A stretch of 64,000 nt of DNA from Streptomyces europaeiscabiei (GTDB lineage Bacteria > Actinomycetota > Actinomycetes > Streptomycetales > Streptomycetaceae), in NCBI RefSeq assembly GCF_036346855.1, contig NZ_CP107841.1, forward strand, positions 8,622,001-8,686,000, read 5' to 3'. This document shows positions 9,400-18,254 of this stretch, piece by piece. How positions within the stretch are numbered: the first letter of the stretch is position 1; every line of letters begins with the position of its first letter. The position numbers were made by a program, and so were the translations under genes. The notes below the pieces were generated by a model. The model was not told the DNA's origin, searched no databases, and saw only the letters and a program-made list of their open reading frames with translations.

Positions 9400-10101
9400 A
9401 TGTCCGAAGCTCCGGTCGCGCTCATCACCGGTGGCGGCACCGGTATCGGAGCCGCGGTAGCCCGGCAGTTGCTCGGCCACGGCCACCGGGTGGCCGTCAC
9501 CGGGCGCGGGGCCGAGCGGTTGCGTGCGTTCGCCGCCGAACTGGGCGATCCGGAGGGGCTGTTGACCATTCCGGGCAACGCGGCCGAGTACGCGGACGTC
9601 CAGGCGGCGGTGGACACCACGCTGAAGGAGTTCGGGCGGATCGACACCGTCCTCGCCAACGCCGGGTTCGCCACCCATGACACCGTCGCCGAGGGGGACC
9701 CCGCCGGGTGGACGGAGATGGTGCTGACCAACGTGCTGGGCCCGGCCCTGCTCATCAGGGCCGCCATCGACGCCCTCAAGGAGACCCGGGGCCGGATCAT
9801 GCTGGTCGGCAGCGTCGCCGGCTTCATCCACGGGCCCGGCAACATCTACGGGGCGACGAAGTGGGCCGTCACCGGGCTCGCCGAGAACACCCGGCGGCAG
9901 GTCACCGAGTGGGGTGTGGGGGTGACCCTGATCGCGCCCGGCCGCGTGGAGACCCCGTTCTGGGACAACTACGGAAGCCTTCCGCCCGGCCATCTCCTCA
10001 CCGCCGACCAGATCGCCGACTCCGTGGTCTGGGCGATCCGCCAGCCGGCCGGGGTCGACGTCAACACCGTGGTCGTACGCCCGATCGGCCAGCCGGTCTG
10101 A
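9400..10101 (+). CDS. Short-chain dehydrogenase/reductase (SDR)
   Basis: 233 residues, normal for classical SDRs. Cofactor loop TGGGTGIG at residues 10-17, NAG motif in VLANAGFA, Ser near residue 138 (LVGSVAG), and catalytic YxxxK at Tyr150/Lys154 (YGATK). The segment following strand 2 (VTGRGAERL) carries an Arg typical of NADP preference. Substrate unknown. The start follows AGAGGGGGTAGCC. Confidence 0.85.
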   Translation: MSEAPVALITGGGTGIGAAVARQLLGHGHRVAVTGRGAERLRAFAAELGDPEGLLTIPGNAAEYADVQAAVDTTLKEFGRIDTVLANAGFATHDTVAEGDPAGWTEMVLTNVLGPALLIRAAIDALKETRGRIMLVGSVAGFIHGPGNIYGATKWAVTGLAENTRRQVTEWGVGVTLIAPGRVETPFWDNYGSLPPGHLLTADQIADSVVWAIRQPAGVDVNTVVVRPIGQPV

Positions 10102-10186
10102 GACCACGCCCGACCGGGACCGGGACCGGGGGCCACGGCCAGGTCGGGCCAGGACCGGGACCGCGCTGACCCCGGACGGGGGAGGG

Positions 10187-10420
10187 ATGTCGGCCGGGAC
10201 ACCACTGGACGACGCGGACCGGAGGCCGTGGCCGGACGTCATCGTTGCGTGGGCGCACGGCCGGGACGGGTTCGGCGGGGTGGTCGGCTGTTTCCGCGGT
10301 CGAGCGCGCGTACCGGGACCGGCTGCACGGGCCGCGGCGCCCCGGAGTCGTGATCGTGCGCCTCGCCGGTGACCGTGCGCTCATCGAGGACCGGATGTCC
10401 CACCGGCAGGTCACGCTCGT
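10187..10420 (+). pseudogene. gntK: Gluconokinase remnant, truncated and frameshifted
   Basis: The frame from 10187 reads MSAGTPLDDADRRPWPDVI, the internal gluconokinase motif that normally comes about 45 residues after the P-loop. At 10291-10293 (TTT) the reading shifts: with one T removed it continues as CSAVERAYRDRLHG and then PGVVIVRLAGDRALIEDRM, which is the next conserved gluconokinase block. The ATP-binding P-loop start and the C-terminal GHFMP-type end are both absent, and downstream sequence is not recognisable. This is a relic rather than a gene; the boundaries are approximate. The rest of 10102-10605 holds no other gene, only the terminator listed next. Confidence 0.7.
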
Positions 10421-10520
10421 CCCGGACCGGGACCCGCGCTCACGCCGGACGGGCCACCCCGCCCCGGAGCTGGAGAGCGGCCCCGCGCCGGAGCTGGACA
10501 GCGGCACTGTCCGCACGCAC

Positions 10521-10557
10521 GAGACCGCCCGCCGGGAATCATCCGACGGGCGGTCTC
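10521..10557. terminator. Stem-loop between gntK remnant and aldo/keto reductase
   Basis: Perfect 11-bp arms GAGACCGCCCG (10521-10531) and CGGGCGGTCTC (10547-10557), 15-base loop, about 50 bp past the stop of the minus-strand reductase gene. It can serve transcripts from both sides. Confidence 0.65.
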
Positions 10558-10605
10558 CGCTGTCTTCGTGCTCTCGGTGAGCAGGCGTCAGCCATGGGCT
10601 CGCTC

Positions 10606-11442
10606 TCAGGCCTGGTTGAACGTCGCCGGGTCCGGACCGATGCGACGGTCCTCGTTCAGCGCGCTGATCGCGGCGATGTCCTCGGTGTCCAGGGAGAAGT
10701 CGAAGACCTCGATGTTCTCCTTGATGCGGGACGGGGTCACGGACTTGGGGATGACCACGTTGCCCAACTGGAGGTGCCAGCGCAGGACCACCTGGGCCGG
10801 GGTGCGGCCGTGCTTCTGCGCGATCGCGATGACCGCCGGGACCTCCAGGAGCCCCTTGCCCTGGCCGAGCGGCGACCAGGCCTCGGTGGCGATGCCCTGC
10901 TCCGCGTGGTACTCGCGGGCCGCGAGCTGCTGGAGGTGCGGGTGCAGCTCGATCTGGTTGACCGCCGGAATGACGTTCGTGGCCTCGATCAGCGTGTCCA
11001 GGTGCTCCGGAAGGAAGTTGGAGACACCGATGGCCTTCGCGCGGCCGTCCGCGTAGAGCTTCTCGAACGCCTTGAACGTGTCGACGAACGTGCCGCGGGC
11101 CGGCAGCGGCCAGTGGATCAGATACAGGTCCACGTACTCCAGGCCGAGCTTGTCCAGGGACTCGTCGAAGGCGCGGAGGGTGGAGTCGTAGCCCTGGTCG
11201 CTGTTCCAGAGCTTGGTGGTGACGAAGAGGTCCTCGCGGGCCACGCCGGCCGTGGCGATGGCCTTGCCGGTGCCCTTTTCGTTGCCGTAGATCGCGGCCG
11301 TGTCGATGCTGCGGTAGCCGGCCTCCAGCGCGGTGGTGACCGCCTGCTCGGCCTCGTCGTCCGGCACCTGCCACACGCCGAAGCCCAGCTGGGGCATCTC
11401 GACGCCGTTGTTCAGGATGATCGGGGGGACCTTGCTGCTCAC
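10606..11442 (-). CDS. Aldo/keto reductase
   Basis: 278 residues, TIM-barrel NADPH reductase of the 2,5-diketo-gluconate-reductase-like group. Signature GYRSIDTAAIYGNE gives the catalytic Asp47 and Tyr52; TTKLWN carries the Lys and LIHWPLP the His. IPKSVTPSRIKEN is the C-terminal NADPH-binding motif. It starts at a GTG (11440-11442) with AAGGA upstream. Single gene; substrate not readable. Confidence 0.9.
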   Translation of the reverse strand: MSSKVPPIILNNGVEMPQLGFGVWQVPDDEAEQAVTTALEAGYRSIDTAAIYGNEKGTGKAIATAGVAREDLFVTTKLWNSDQGYDSTLRAFDESLDKLGLEYVDLYLIHWPLPARGTFVDTFKAFEKLYADGRAKAIGVSNFLPEHLDTLIEATNVIPAVNQIELHPHLQQLAAREYHAEQGIATEAWSPLGQGKGLLEVPAVIAIAQKHGRTPAQVVLRWHLQLGNVVIPKSVTPSRIKENIEVFDFSLDTEDIAAISALNEDRRIGPDPATFNQA

Positions 11443-11675
11443 GAGCTCTCGATCCTTAGGTCGGTCGGTTGGTACTTCCCATCGTCAACGATCACGGAGC
11501 ACGATGCATTCCTGAGCGGACCGCTCGCGTCCCGAATCGCAGAATGGCCGGAAACGGATCCGACGGTTCAAGAGTATCGGTCTGGACCATTGACCGAGCA
11601 CGGTCACGCGTGGAGTCTGTTCCCTGCCGCGACGCACGTCGGTGAATTCTGATCACATACGTGAATGGATGGCTC

Positions 11676-12458
11676 ATGACCCCCACACGAAGGAACCTCC
11701 TCGGTGCCGCGCTCGGCGGCACCGCCGCGGCCGCTGCCGGGTTGCCGGCCCCTGCCGCGCACGCCGCCTCCTGGCAGTTGAAGTGGTCCCCCTCGGCGAG
11801 CACCGACGGGCTGCGGGCCTTCGAGACCCTGGAGGACGACCGCGCCGACTCGCACACCTCCGCCTCGCCGCACATTCACGCCACCGGCGACACCTGGCGG
11901 TTCGACATGCACACCGTCGACCGGGACACCTCCACCGACCGTCAGCGCCACGAGGTCACCGGCCTGCGCACGGGCAGCGGCTTCCTCCGCTGGACCGAGG
12001 GCCAGACCTGGCGGGTCACCTACGGGATGTACCTGCCGAGTTCGCTGAAGGCGACGACGAGTTTCACGCACATCATGCAGATGAAGCAGCCCGGCGCGGG
12101 CACCTCGCCCCTCGTCGTGCAGTCGCTGCGCCGGGTGAACGGTGCGCAGACCATCGAGCTGAGGCTGCCGATCGACAACATCCTCGTCGGCCGCACCGAC
12201 CTGGTGCCCCTGCACAACTCCTGGGTCGACGTCGACTTCAGGGTCGAGGTCGGCAATGGCTCGGCCGGTTCGGTGCGCTGGATCCTCAAGAAGGGCTCGA
12301 CCACCCTCGTCGACGTCTCCCGCACGGGCGTCGACACCTTCCTCGCCGACCGGCTGCGCCCCAAGTGGGGCATCTACCGCGCCCTCGGCGACACCTCGGG
12401 TTCCCTGCAGAACTGCCACATGCTGCTGCGGAACATGCGGGGCTACCAACTGGTCTGA
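11676..12458 (+). CDS. Tat-exported polysaccharide-lyase-like protein
   Basis: 260 residues from ATG 11676; an in-frame GTG at 11661 would add five residues before the Tat signal. The N-terminus TPTRRNLLGAALGG followed by a long Ala-rich stretch and AHA is a twin-arginine signal, so it is folded before export. The mature part is a beta-rich concanavalin-A-like fold (RFDMHTVDRD, GQTWRVTYGMYLP, HIMQMKQPG, SWVDVDFRVEVG, RPKWGIYRALGD), resembling the heparin-lyase/glucuronan-lyase group in arrangement. Substrate unknown. It is transcribed from the 233-bp spacer after the divergent aldo/keto reductase. Confidence 0.65.
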   Translation: MTPTRRNLLGAALGGTAAAAAGLPAPAAHAASWQLKWSPSASTDGLRAFETLEDDRADSHTSASPHIHATGDTWRFDMHTVDRDTSTDRQRHEVTGLRTGSGFLRWTEGQTWRVTYGMYLPSSLKATTSFTHIMQMKQPGAGTSPLVVQSLRRVNGAQTIELRLPIDNILVGRTDLVPLHNSWVDVDFRVEVGNGSAGSVRWILKKGSTTLVDVSRTGVDTFLADRLRPKWGIYRALGDTSGSLQNCHMLLRNMRGYQLV

Positions 12459-12484
12459 CCCCTGAGGCGAGTCCGGCCGACAGG

Positions 12485-12506
12485 ACCGGGCGGGCTCACG
12501 CCCGGT
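12485..12506. terminator. Small stem-loop between convergent genes
   Basis: ACCGGGCG (12485-12492) pairs with CGCCCGGT (12499-12506). It sits in the 81-bp gap between the convergent lyase-like and acyl-CoA ligase genes, beside a direct repeat of GCCCGGTGGGGTCTC. Confidence 0.45.
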
Positions 12507-12539
12507 GGGGTCTCGCGCCCGGTCCCGCCCGGTGGGGTC

Positions 12540-14366
12540 TCACGCCCGGTACAACGCCTCCACCTCGGTGATGTACGCCTTCTCGATCGCCTTCCGCTTC
12601 AGCTTCAGCGACGGCGTCAACAACCCGTGCTCCTCGGTGAACTGGTGCGCGAGGATCCGGAACGTACGGATCGACTCGGCCTGCGAGACCAGGGTGTTGG
12701 CGGCGACCACCGCCCGCCGCACCTCGGTCTCCAGCTCCGGGTCGCGCACCAGTTCGGCCGGTGACAGCCTGGCCTTGCCGTGCATCTGGAGCCAGTGCTC
12801 GACGGCCTCCCCGTCGAGGGTGACCAGGGCGGCGATGTACGGACGGTCGTTGCCGACGACGATGCACTGGGCGACCAGCGGATGGTCGCGCACCCGCTCC
12901 TCCAGGATCGCGGGCGAGACGCTCTTGCCGCCCGAGGTCACCAGGATCTCCTTCTTGCGCCCGGTGATGGTGAGATAGCCGTCCTCGTCGAGGGAGCCCA
13001 GGTCGCCGGTGGCGAGCCAGCCGTCGTGCAGGGTCTCGTCGGTGGCCTTCGGGTTGTTCAGATAGCCCTGGAAGACGTTGGGGCCGCGCAGCCAGATCTC
13101 GCCGTCGTCCGCGATGTGCACGGTCATGCCCGGGATGGCCTGGCCGACCGTGCCGTACCGGGTGCGCTCGGGCGGGTTGGCCGTGGCGGCCGCCGTGCAC
13201 TCCGTCAGGCCGTACCCCTCGAAGATGTGGACGCCCGCGCCCGCGAAGAACAGCCCGAGCCGCCGGTCCATCGCCGAGCCGCCGGACATCGCGTACTTGA
13301 TCCGGCCGCCCATCGCCTCCCGGATCTTGCCGTAGACGACCTTGTCGAAGAACTGGTGCTGCATCCGCAGCCCCGCCGACGGGCCGGGCCCGATGCCCCA
13401 GGCCCGCGCCTCCATCGCGTCCGCGTACTTCACGGCGACCTCGACGGCCTTCTCGAACGGGCCGGCCTTGCCCTCGCGCTCGGCCTTGCGCCGGCTCGCG
13501 TTGAAGACCTTCTCGAAGATGTACGGCACCGCGAGGAAGAAGGTCGGCTGGAAGGCGGCGAGGTCGGGCAGCAGGACGGCCGCGTTGAGCTGCGGCTGAT
13601 GACCGAACTTGACCTTCCCGCGGATACCCGCGACCTGCACCATCCGCCCGAAGACGTGGGCGAGCGGCAGGAACAGCAGCGTCGCCGCCTCGTCGCCCTT
13701 GCGGGACTTGAACAGCGGCGCCCAGCGCTCGATGACCGTGTCCGCCTCGACCATGAAGTTGGCGTGCGAGATGACACAGCCCTTGGGCCGGCCCGTCGTG
13801 CCGGAGGTGTAGATGATCGTCGCGACCGACTCGGGCGTCACCGCCCGCCGGTGCCGGTGCACCACCTCGTCGTCGAGCTGTGCGCCCGACGCGTACAACT
13901 CCTGCACCGCGCCCACGTCCAGCTGCCAGAGCCGGCGCAGCTGGGGCAGCCGGTCGATGACCGTGGCGATGGTCATCGCGTGGTCCTCGTGTTCGACCAT
14001 GGCGGCCGTGCACTGGGAGTCGTACAGCATCCAGAAGACCTGCTCGGCGGAGGAGGTCGGGTAGACGGGGACGACCTGGGCGCCGACGGTCCACAGCGCG
14101 TAGTCGAACAGGGTCCACTCGTAGCGCGTACGGCACATGATGGCGACCCGGTCGCCGAACCGGATGCCCTGCGCCAGCAGCCCTTTCGCCAGCGCGAGGA
14201 CCTCGTCACGGAACTCGGCGGAGGTCATGTCGCGCCACTGGCCCTGCTCGTCCTTACGACCGAGCGCGATGTATGTCGGGTCCTCCTGGGCGTACTCGAA
14301 GACGACGTCGGCCAGGCCGCCCACCGGCGGCGCCGACGCCAACGGGGGGTTGGTGAACTCGCGCAA
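12540..14366 (-). CDS. Long-chain fatty-acid--CoA ligase (AMP-forming)
   Basis: 608 residues, family-normal. AMP-binding motif IIYTSGTTGRPKG, VFGRMVQ linker region, GYGLTECTA adenylate motif, and C-terminal GWLATGDLG/ITGRKKE hinge segment are all present, so it should be active. It starts at TTG 14366, supported by GAGGAG six bases upstream and by the family N-terminus following directly. Activates long fatty acids to acyl-CoA for degradation or lipid synthesis. Single gene. Confidence 0.88.
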   Translation of the reverse strand: MREFTNPPLASAPPVGGLADVVFEYAQEDPTYIALGRKDEQGQWRDMTSAEFRDEVLALAKGLLAQGIRFGDRVAIMCRTRYEWTLFDYALWTVGAQVVPVYPTSSAEQVFWMLYDSQCTAAMVEHEDHAMTIATVIDRLPQLRRLWQLDVGAVQELYASGAQLDDEVVHRHRRAVTPESVATIIYTSGTTGRPKGCVISHANFMVEADTVIERWAPLFKSRKGDEAATLLFLPLAHVFGRMVQVAGIRGKVKFGHQPQLNAAVLLPDLAAFQPTFFLAVPYIFEKVFNASRRKAEREGKAGPFEKAVEVAVKYADAMEARAWGIGPGPSAGLRMQHQFFDKVVYGKIREAMGGRIKYAMSGGSAMDRRLGLFFAGAGVHIFEGYGLTECTAAATANPPERTRYGTVGQAIPGMTVHIADDGEIWLRGPNVFQGYLNNPKATDETLHDGWLATGDLGSLDEDGYLTITGRKKEILVTSGGKSVSPAILEERVRDHPLVAQCIVVGNDRPYIAALVTLDGEAVEHWLQMHGKARLSPAELVRDPELETEVRRAVVAANTLVSQAESIRTFRILAHQFTEEHGLLTPSLKLKRKAIEKAYITEVEALYRA

Positions 14367-14677
14367 ACCCGCTCCTCGTGGCGCTCCGCACAGCGCGTGA
14401 AAGCTACCTCACCGGGAGAACGGACGGGAGGGTTGTGGAGGGGCGCATTGGGACGGATGACACGAGTCGGTGCCGAAAAACTTACGCAGATCGGGAGGTC
14501 TCCGGCGGATGCCTGACGCCGCAGCAAGTTCGGGGAGGTCGATCTCCACCGAATCCGCACGCTCCGGTTACGGTGCGCGCTCCCTTTGAACACGGTCTGG
14601 CCTGGGGAAACGCGAACACTGCTCATGTCTGACGTGCCGGGTGGAGCCGGACACCGACGCGAGGACGACCGGCCCCG
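14367..14677. other. Spacer between acyl-CoA ligase and LysR gene; nothing recognised
   Basis: 311 bp upstream of the acyl-CoA ligase start and downstream of the lysR stop. It must hold the ligase promoter; no convincing gene, repeat or riboswitch is seen. Open frames across it are short and lack family features. Confidence 0.5.
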
Positions 14678-15562
14678 TCACACTCCGCGCGCACGGCCGT
14701 GGAGCCGGTCGCCACCGGAGAGGATGGCCGCCGCGAGGGCGTCCGCGGCGCCCGCGGCCGTTCCCGGGCGGCGGCCGTGGACGAGTACGAAGTCGACCTC
14801 GCCGAGTTCCGGCAGCCCGGCCCGCTCGGGGACGCGGACCAGGCCGGGGGGCACCAGGCGACGGGAGTGAGCCATCACGCCGAGGCCCGCACGGGCGGCG
14901 GCGATGAGGCCGTTGAGGCTTCCGCTGGTGCAGGCGATGCGCCAGGAGCGGCCCTCGCGCTCCAGCGCCTCCAGGGCCAGGGCGCGCGTGATGCCGGGCG
15001 GTGGATAGGCGATCAGCGGGACCGGGCGGTCGGGGTCGACGCGGAGTCGCTCCGCGCCGATCCATACGAGCCTGTCCGTCCAGACGGGTTCGCCGCGCGG
15101 GTCCTCCGGGCGCCGCTTCGCCAGTACCAGGTCGAGCTTGCCCGCCGTGAGCTGCTCGTGCAGCGTGCCCGACAGTTCGACGGTCAGCTCCAGATCCACC
15201 TCGGGATGGTCGTGCCGGAAGGCCTCCAGGATCTCCGGGAGCCGGGTGAGCACGAAGTCCTCGGACGCGCCGAAGCGCAACCGCCCGCGCAGCCGGGTGC
15301 CGGTGAAGAACGCCGTCGCCTGCTCGTGCACCTCCAGGAGCCGCCGGGCGAAACCGAGCATCGCCTCGCCGTCCTCCGTCAGCTCCACGGAGTGCGTGTC
15401 CCGCGAGAACAGCTGCCGCCCGGCCGCGTCCTCCAGGCGGCGCACATGCTGGCTGACCGTGGACTGACGCAGCCCCAGCCGCCGGGCGGCCTGCGTGAAG
15501 CTCAGCGTCTGGGCCACGGCGAGGAAGGTGCGCAGGTGGGAGGGCTCGTACACGATCGCCAC
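14678..15562 (-). CDS. LysR-family transcriptional regulator
   Basis: 294 residues. Winged helix-turn-helix at residues 5-62 (LSFTQAARRLGLRQSTVSQHV, read as FTQAARRLGL plus STVSQHVRRLE), then a periplasmic-binding-like effector domain. Divergent from the SBF-type transporter, with a dyad between the two starts; the usual LysR arrangement implies that it controls that transporter in response to the transported compound. Confidence 0.9.
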   Translation of the reverse strand: MAIVYEPSHLRTFLAVAQTLSFTQAARRLGLRQSTVSQHVRRLEDAAGRQLFSRDTHSVELTEDGEAMLGFARRLLEVHEQATAFFTGTRLRGRLRFGASEDFVLTRLPEILEAFRHDHPEVDLELTVELSGTLHEQLTAGKLDLVLAKRRPEDPRGEPVWTDRLVWIGAERLRVDPDRPVPLIAYPPPGITRALALEALEREGRSWRIACTSGSLNGLIAAARAGLGVMAHSRRLVPPGLVRVPERAGLPELGEVDFVLVHGRRPGTAAGAADALAAAILSGGDRLHGRARGV

Positions 15563-15571
15563 CCTACTCGC

Positions 15572-15590
15572 TTATCGCTGAACGCGATGA
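15572..15590. promoter_or_regulatory. Candidate LysR operator
   Basis: TTATCGC-TGAAC-GCGATGA is a dyad of the T-N11-A type used by LysR regulators. It lies 10 bp upstream of the lysR start and about 105 bp upstream of the transporter start, as expected for a shared autoregulatory site. Confidence 0.6.
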
Positions 15591-15695
15591 CAGTCAGAGC
15601 GGTATGACGGATTCCCGATCAAGTGTCCGGGGAGGACGATGGGGAGGGGCTTTCCGGCCCCCGAACGCACTCTCATCGAAAGCACGTGGAGCACC

Positions 15696-16736
15696 GTGAA
15701 ACGCCTCAAGTGGCCGAGCCGGCTGCCGATCGACCCGTACATCCTGCTGTTGCTCGGGACCGTCGGCGTCGCGGCGCTCCTCCCGGCACGGGGTACGGCC
15801 GCCGAGGTCGCGTCGGGCGCCTCCACGGCCGCAATCGCCTTCCTGTTCTTCCTCTACGGCGCCCGGCTCTCCACCCGCGAGGCACTCGACGGCCTCAAGC
15901 ACTGGCGGCTCCACCTCACGGTCCTGGTGTGCACGTTCGTGGTCTTCCCGCTGCTGGGCCTGGCCGCCCGCGGCCTCGAACCGGTGTTCCTCAGCCACTC
16001 CCTCTACACGGGGCTGCTCTTCCTCACCCTCGTCCCGTCGACCATCCAGTCGTCGATCGCCTTCACCTCGATGGCCCGGGGCAACGTGCCCGCCGCGATC
16101 TGCGCGGGCTCCTTCTCCTCCCTCGCGGGCATCGTCATCACCCCGCTGCTCGCGGCGACCCTGCTCGGCGGGAGCGCCGGGGGCTTCTCCGCCGACTCGC
16201 TGATGAAGATCGTGTTCCAGTTGCTGGTGCCGTTCCTCGCCGGGCAGCTCGCCCGCCGCTGGATCGGCGAGTTCATCACCCGGCACAAGCGGATCCTCGG
16301 CCTCGTCGACCGGGGCTCGATCCTCCTCGTCGTCTACGTCGCGTTCAGCGAGGGAATGGTGCGCGGGATCTGGAGCCAGGTCAGCCCGCTGCGGCTCGGC
16401 GGCCTCCTCGTCGTCGAGGCCGTCCTGCTCGCGGTGATGCTGCTGCTCACCTGGTACGGCGCCAAGGCCCTGCGTTTCGACCGGGCGGACCGGATCGCCA
16501 TCCAGTTCGCCGGCTCCAAGAAGTCCCTCGCCTCCGGGCTGCCCATGGCGAGCGTCCTGTTCGGCCCCGAGGCCTCCCTCGCCGTCCTGCCGCTCATGCT
16601 GTTCCACCAGATGCAGCTGATGGTCTGCGCGGTCATCGCCAAGCGCCGCGCCCACGACCCGGTGGAGCCGGCGGTCACGGAGCAGCGAGACGAAGCGATA
16701 CGAACCGCGGTCGGTACAGGGACACGTTCCGCGTGA
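15696..16736 (+). CDS. Bile acid:sodium symporter-family (SBF-like) transporter
   Basis: About 346 residues from GTG 15696, which follows GTGGAG; an in-frame ATG at 15639 is possible but places 19 extra residues before the family-like start KRLKWPSRLPIDPYI. About ten hydrophobic segments, including LLLLGTVGVAALLP, STAAIAFLFFLYGARLS, TLVPSTIQSSIAF and FAGSKKSLASGLPMA, match the YfeH-type SBF group. Substrate unknown; likely controlled by the divergent LysR protein. Its 3' end overlaps the convergent next gene by 62 bp. Confidence 0.85.
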   Translation: MKRLKWPSRLPIDPYILLLLGTVGVAALLPARGTAAEVASGASTAAIAFLFFLYGARLSTREALDGLKHWRLHLTVLVCTFVVFPLLGLAARGLEPVFLSHSLYTGLLFLTLVPSTIQSSIAFTSMARGNVPAAICAGSFSSLAGIVITPLLAATLLGGSAGGFSADSLMKIVFQLLVPFLAGQLARRWIGEFITRHKRILGLVDRGSILLVVYVAFSEGMVRGIWSQVSPLRLGGLLVVEAVLLAVMLLLTWYGAKALRFDRADRIAIQFAGSKKSLASGLPMASVLFGPEASLAVLPLMLFHQMQLMVCAVIAKRRAHDPVEPAVTEQRDEAIRTAVGTGTRSA

Positions 16737-17910
16737 TGTTCACCTGTGCCGCCGCAGCGTCGGCGTCCAGCCAGTTGACGTCGTAGCTGAGCACCAGCCG
16801 CCCGTCGTCGACCGCCCGGTGCGCCTGCGGGTTGTACGCTGCGACGCCGCTGTTCGGCAGCGGGGGACTGAAGCCCTTGGAGGGCCCGTGCCAGGGCCCG
16901 GTGGGGGAGCAGGCCCAGTAGGCGGTCACGGTCGTCAGCCCCTCGGTACCGGCGGCCATGGTGAACAGCACATAGGTACGCCCGTCCCGTACGACGGTGA
17001 AGGCGCTGCCCACCCCCCTGTCCTTCCCGTTCCCGAGCACCGCCGCGGGCCGCCCCCGCACCGCCCACCGCGAGCCGTCCCAGTACTCCCACGCCCCCGG
17101 CTCCCCGAGCCGGCCGCGCGGCACCCGGGCGACGAAGGCGTGCGAGGTCGGCCGGGAGGCCGCCTGGGCGTCGGTGCCGCCGAAGACGTACGTCCACGCG
17201 CCCGCGTCGACGGCCGTCGTCCCGAACAGCACCCGCCGGGCCGGATCGGCGACCGACTCCTGGTCCAGCACCGTCGTGATCCCCTCCAGCCGCAGACCGG
17301 GCAGCGACAGTGTGGCGACCTCGGTGGCGGTGGGCACCCCGTAGATCCACGGAGACCTACCCGCCGTACGGGTCCACAGCAGCACCCGTACGACCTTCTC
17401 GTCCGAGCCGGGGGAGCGGGGTTCGACCCGGGCGGCCACCGGCCAGCGCCAGCGCTGCGGCGCCGGATCCGGGAAGACGGGGGCCGGGATCGTGGATTCG
17501 AGACGGCCCGAAGGGGACATCACCACGGCCGAGTTGCGCACCAGGGGGGTGGAGACGTCCCGCCACGCCACGGACTCGCCGGCCGGGTTGGGCGGGGGGT
17601 GCACCTGGCCCAGATAGGTGTCCGAGAACAGCCACAGCACCCGCCCGTCCGGAAGCCGCACCGAGTGGGTGCCGTCGCCGCCGGTCCAGTCGTCGGTGCG
17701 GGTCGCGTCGTCGCCGTACCGGGTGAACTCGCCGGTCAGGGCCGGGTCCGGGTCCCAGTCCCGGACCGTACGGGCCGTACAGGCGCCGCCGCCCTCCCGG
17801 TCGTCGTCCGGGAGGGCGGTGAGCAGCACGGCCGCGAGGGCCAGGACCAGTGCGAGGATCAGGACCGGTCCGGCCCCCGTCCGCTGTCGTGCTCCTGCGT
17901 CATCGGGCAC
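16675..17910 (-). CDS. Membrane-anchored DUF4185/beta-propeller-like protein
   Basis: 411 residues from GTG 17910. One N-terminal membrane segment (VLILALVLALAAVLLTAL) is followed by an extracytoplasmic domain with repeated blades: DGRVLWLFSDTYLGQV, RTYVLFTMAAG and WACSPTGPW. This pattern is common in DUF4185-like carbohydrate-associated proteins; no enzyme function can be assigned. The open frame continues upstream to 18138, but that part crosses the inverted repeat at 18029-18100 and has no homology-like content. It converges on and overlaps the transporter gene. Confidence 0.65.
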   Translation of the reverse strand: MPDDAGARQRTGAGPVLILALVLALAAVLLTALPDDDREGGGACTARTVRDWDPDPALTGEFTRYGDDATRTDDWTGGDGTHSVRLPDGRVLWLFSDTYLGQVHPPPNPAGESVAWRDVSTPLVRNSAVVMSPSGRLESTIPAPVFPDPAPQRWRWPVAARVEPRSPGSDEKVVRVLLWTRTAGRSPWIYGVPTATEVATLSLPGLRLEGITTVLDQESVADPARRVLFGTTAVDAGAWTYVFGGTDAQAASRPTSHAFVARVPRGRLGEPGAWEYWDGSRWAVRGRPAAVLGNGKDRGVGSAFTVVRDGRTYVLFTMAAGTEGLTTVTAYWACSPTGPWHGPSKGFSPPLPNSGVAAYNPQAHRAVDDGRLVLSYDVNWLDADAAAAQVNITRNVSLYRPRFVSLRLAAP

Positions 17911-18028
17911 GGAAGGGACGTTAGTTGCCCGCGCCGATCCGGTCCATGGGCAGTCGCGGGATCGCGCGTGTCTCGCGCAAGAGCTCGGGAGTTCGGTTCG
18001 TCGGCGGCCGCAGGTACGTCGTGGTTGC

Positions 18029-18100
18029 TCGCGCAGTTCCCCGCGCCACTCAAGGACAAGGGCACGGCCTTGCATTTCAGGGGCGCGGGGAACTGCGCGA
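18029..18100. repeat. 19-bp perfect inverted repeat in spacer 17911-18254
   Basis: TCGCGCAGTTCCCCGCGCC (18029-18047) is exactly inverted at 18082-18100, with 34 bases between. The same 19-mer occurs at 2397-2415. It lies between the DUF4185 start and the fdhD stop, so it may act as the transcript end of the formate dehydrogenase operon. The rest of the 344-bp spacer shows no gene. Confidence 0.8.
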
Positions 18101-18254
18101 GAAGCCCCACCGGACCGGACCCGCACCCGGCAACGCACCAGTGGACCAACGACAGTGGACCAACGACGTGTACCCGGCGGTCGAACCGGCGGAGCCCCCG
18201 GCGCAGGGGGCGCTCCCCGCCGGGGACCCCACCGTCGTGGACGCGGGGAGCCGC

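Noticed and set aside
14225..14626. 133-codon minus-strand frame upstream of the acyl-CoA ligase
   Set aside because: Overlaps the ligase start in another frame and has no recognisable domain.
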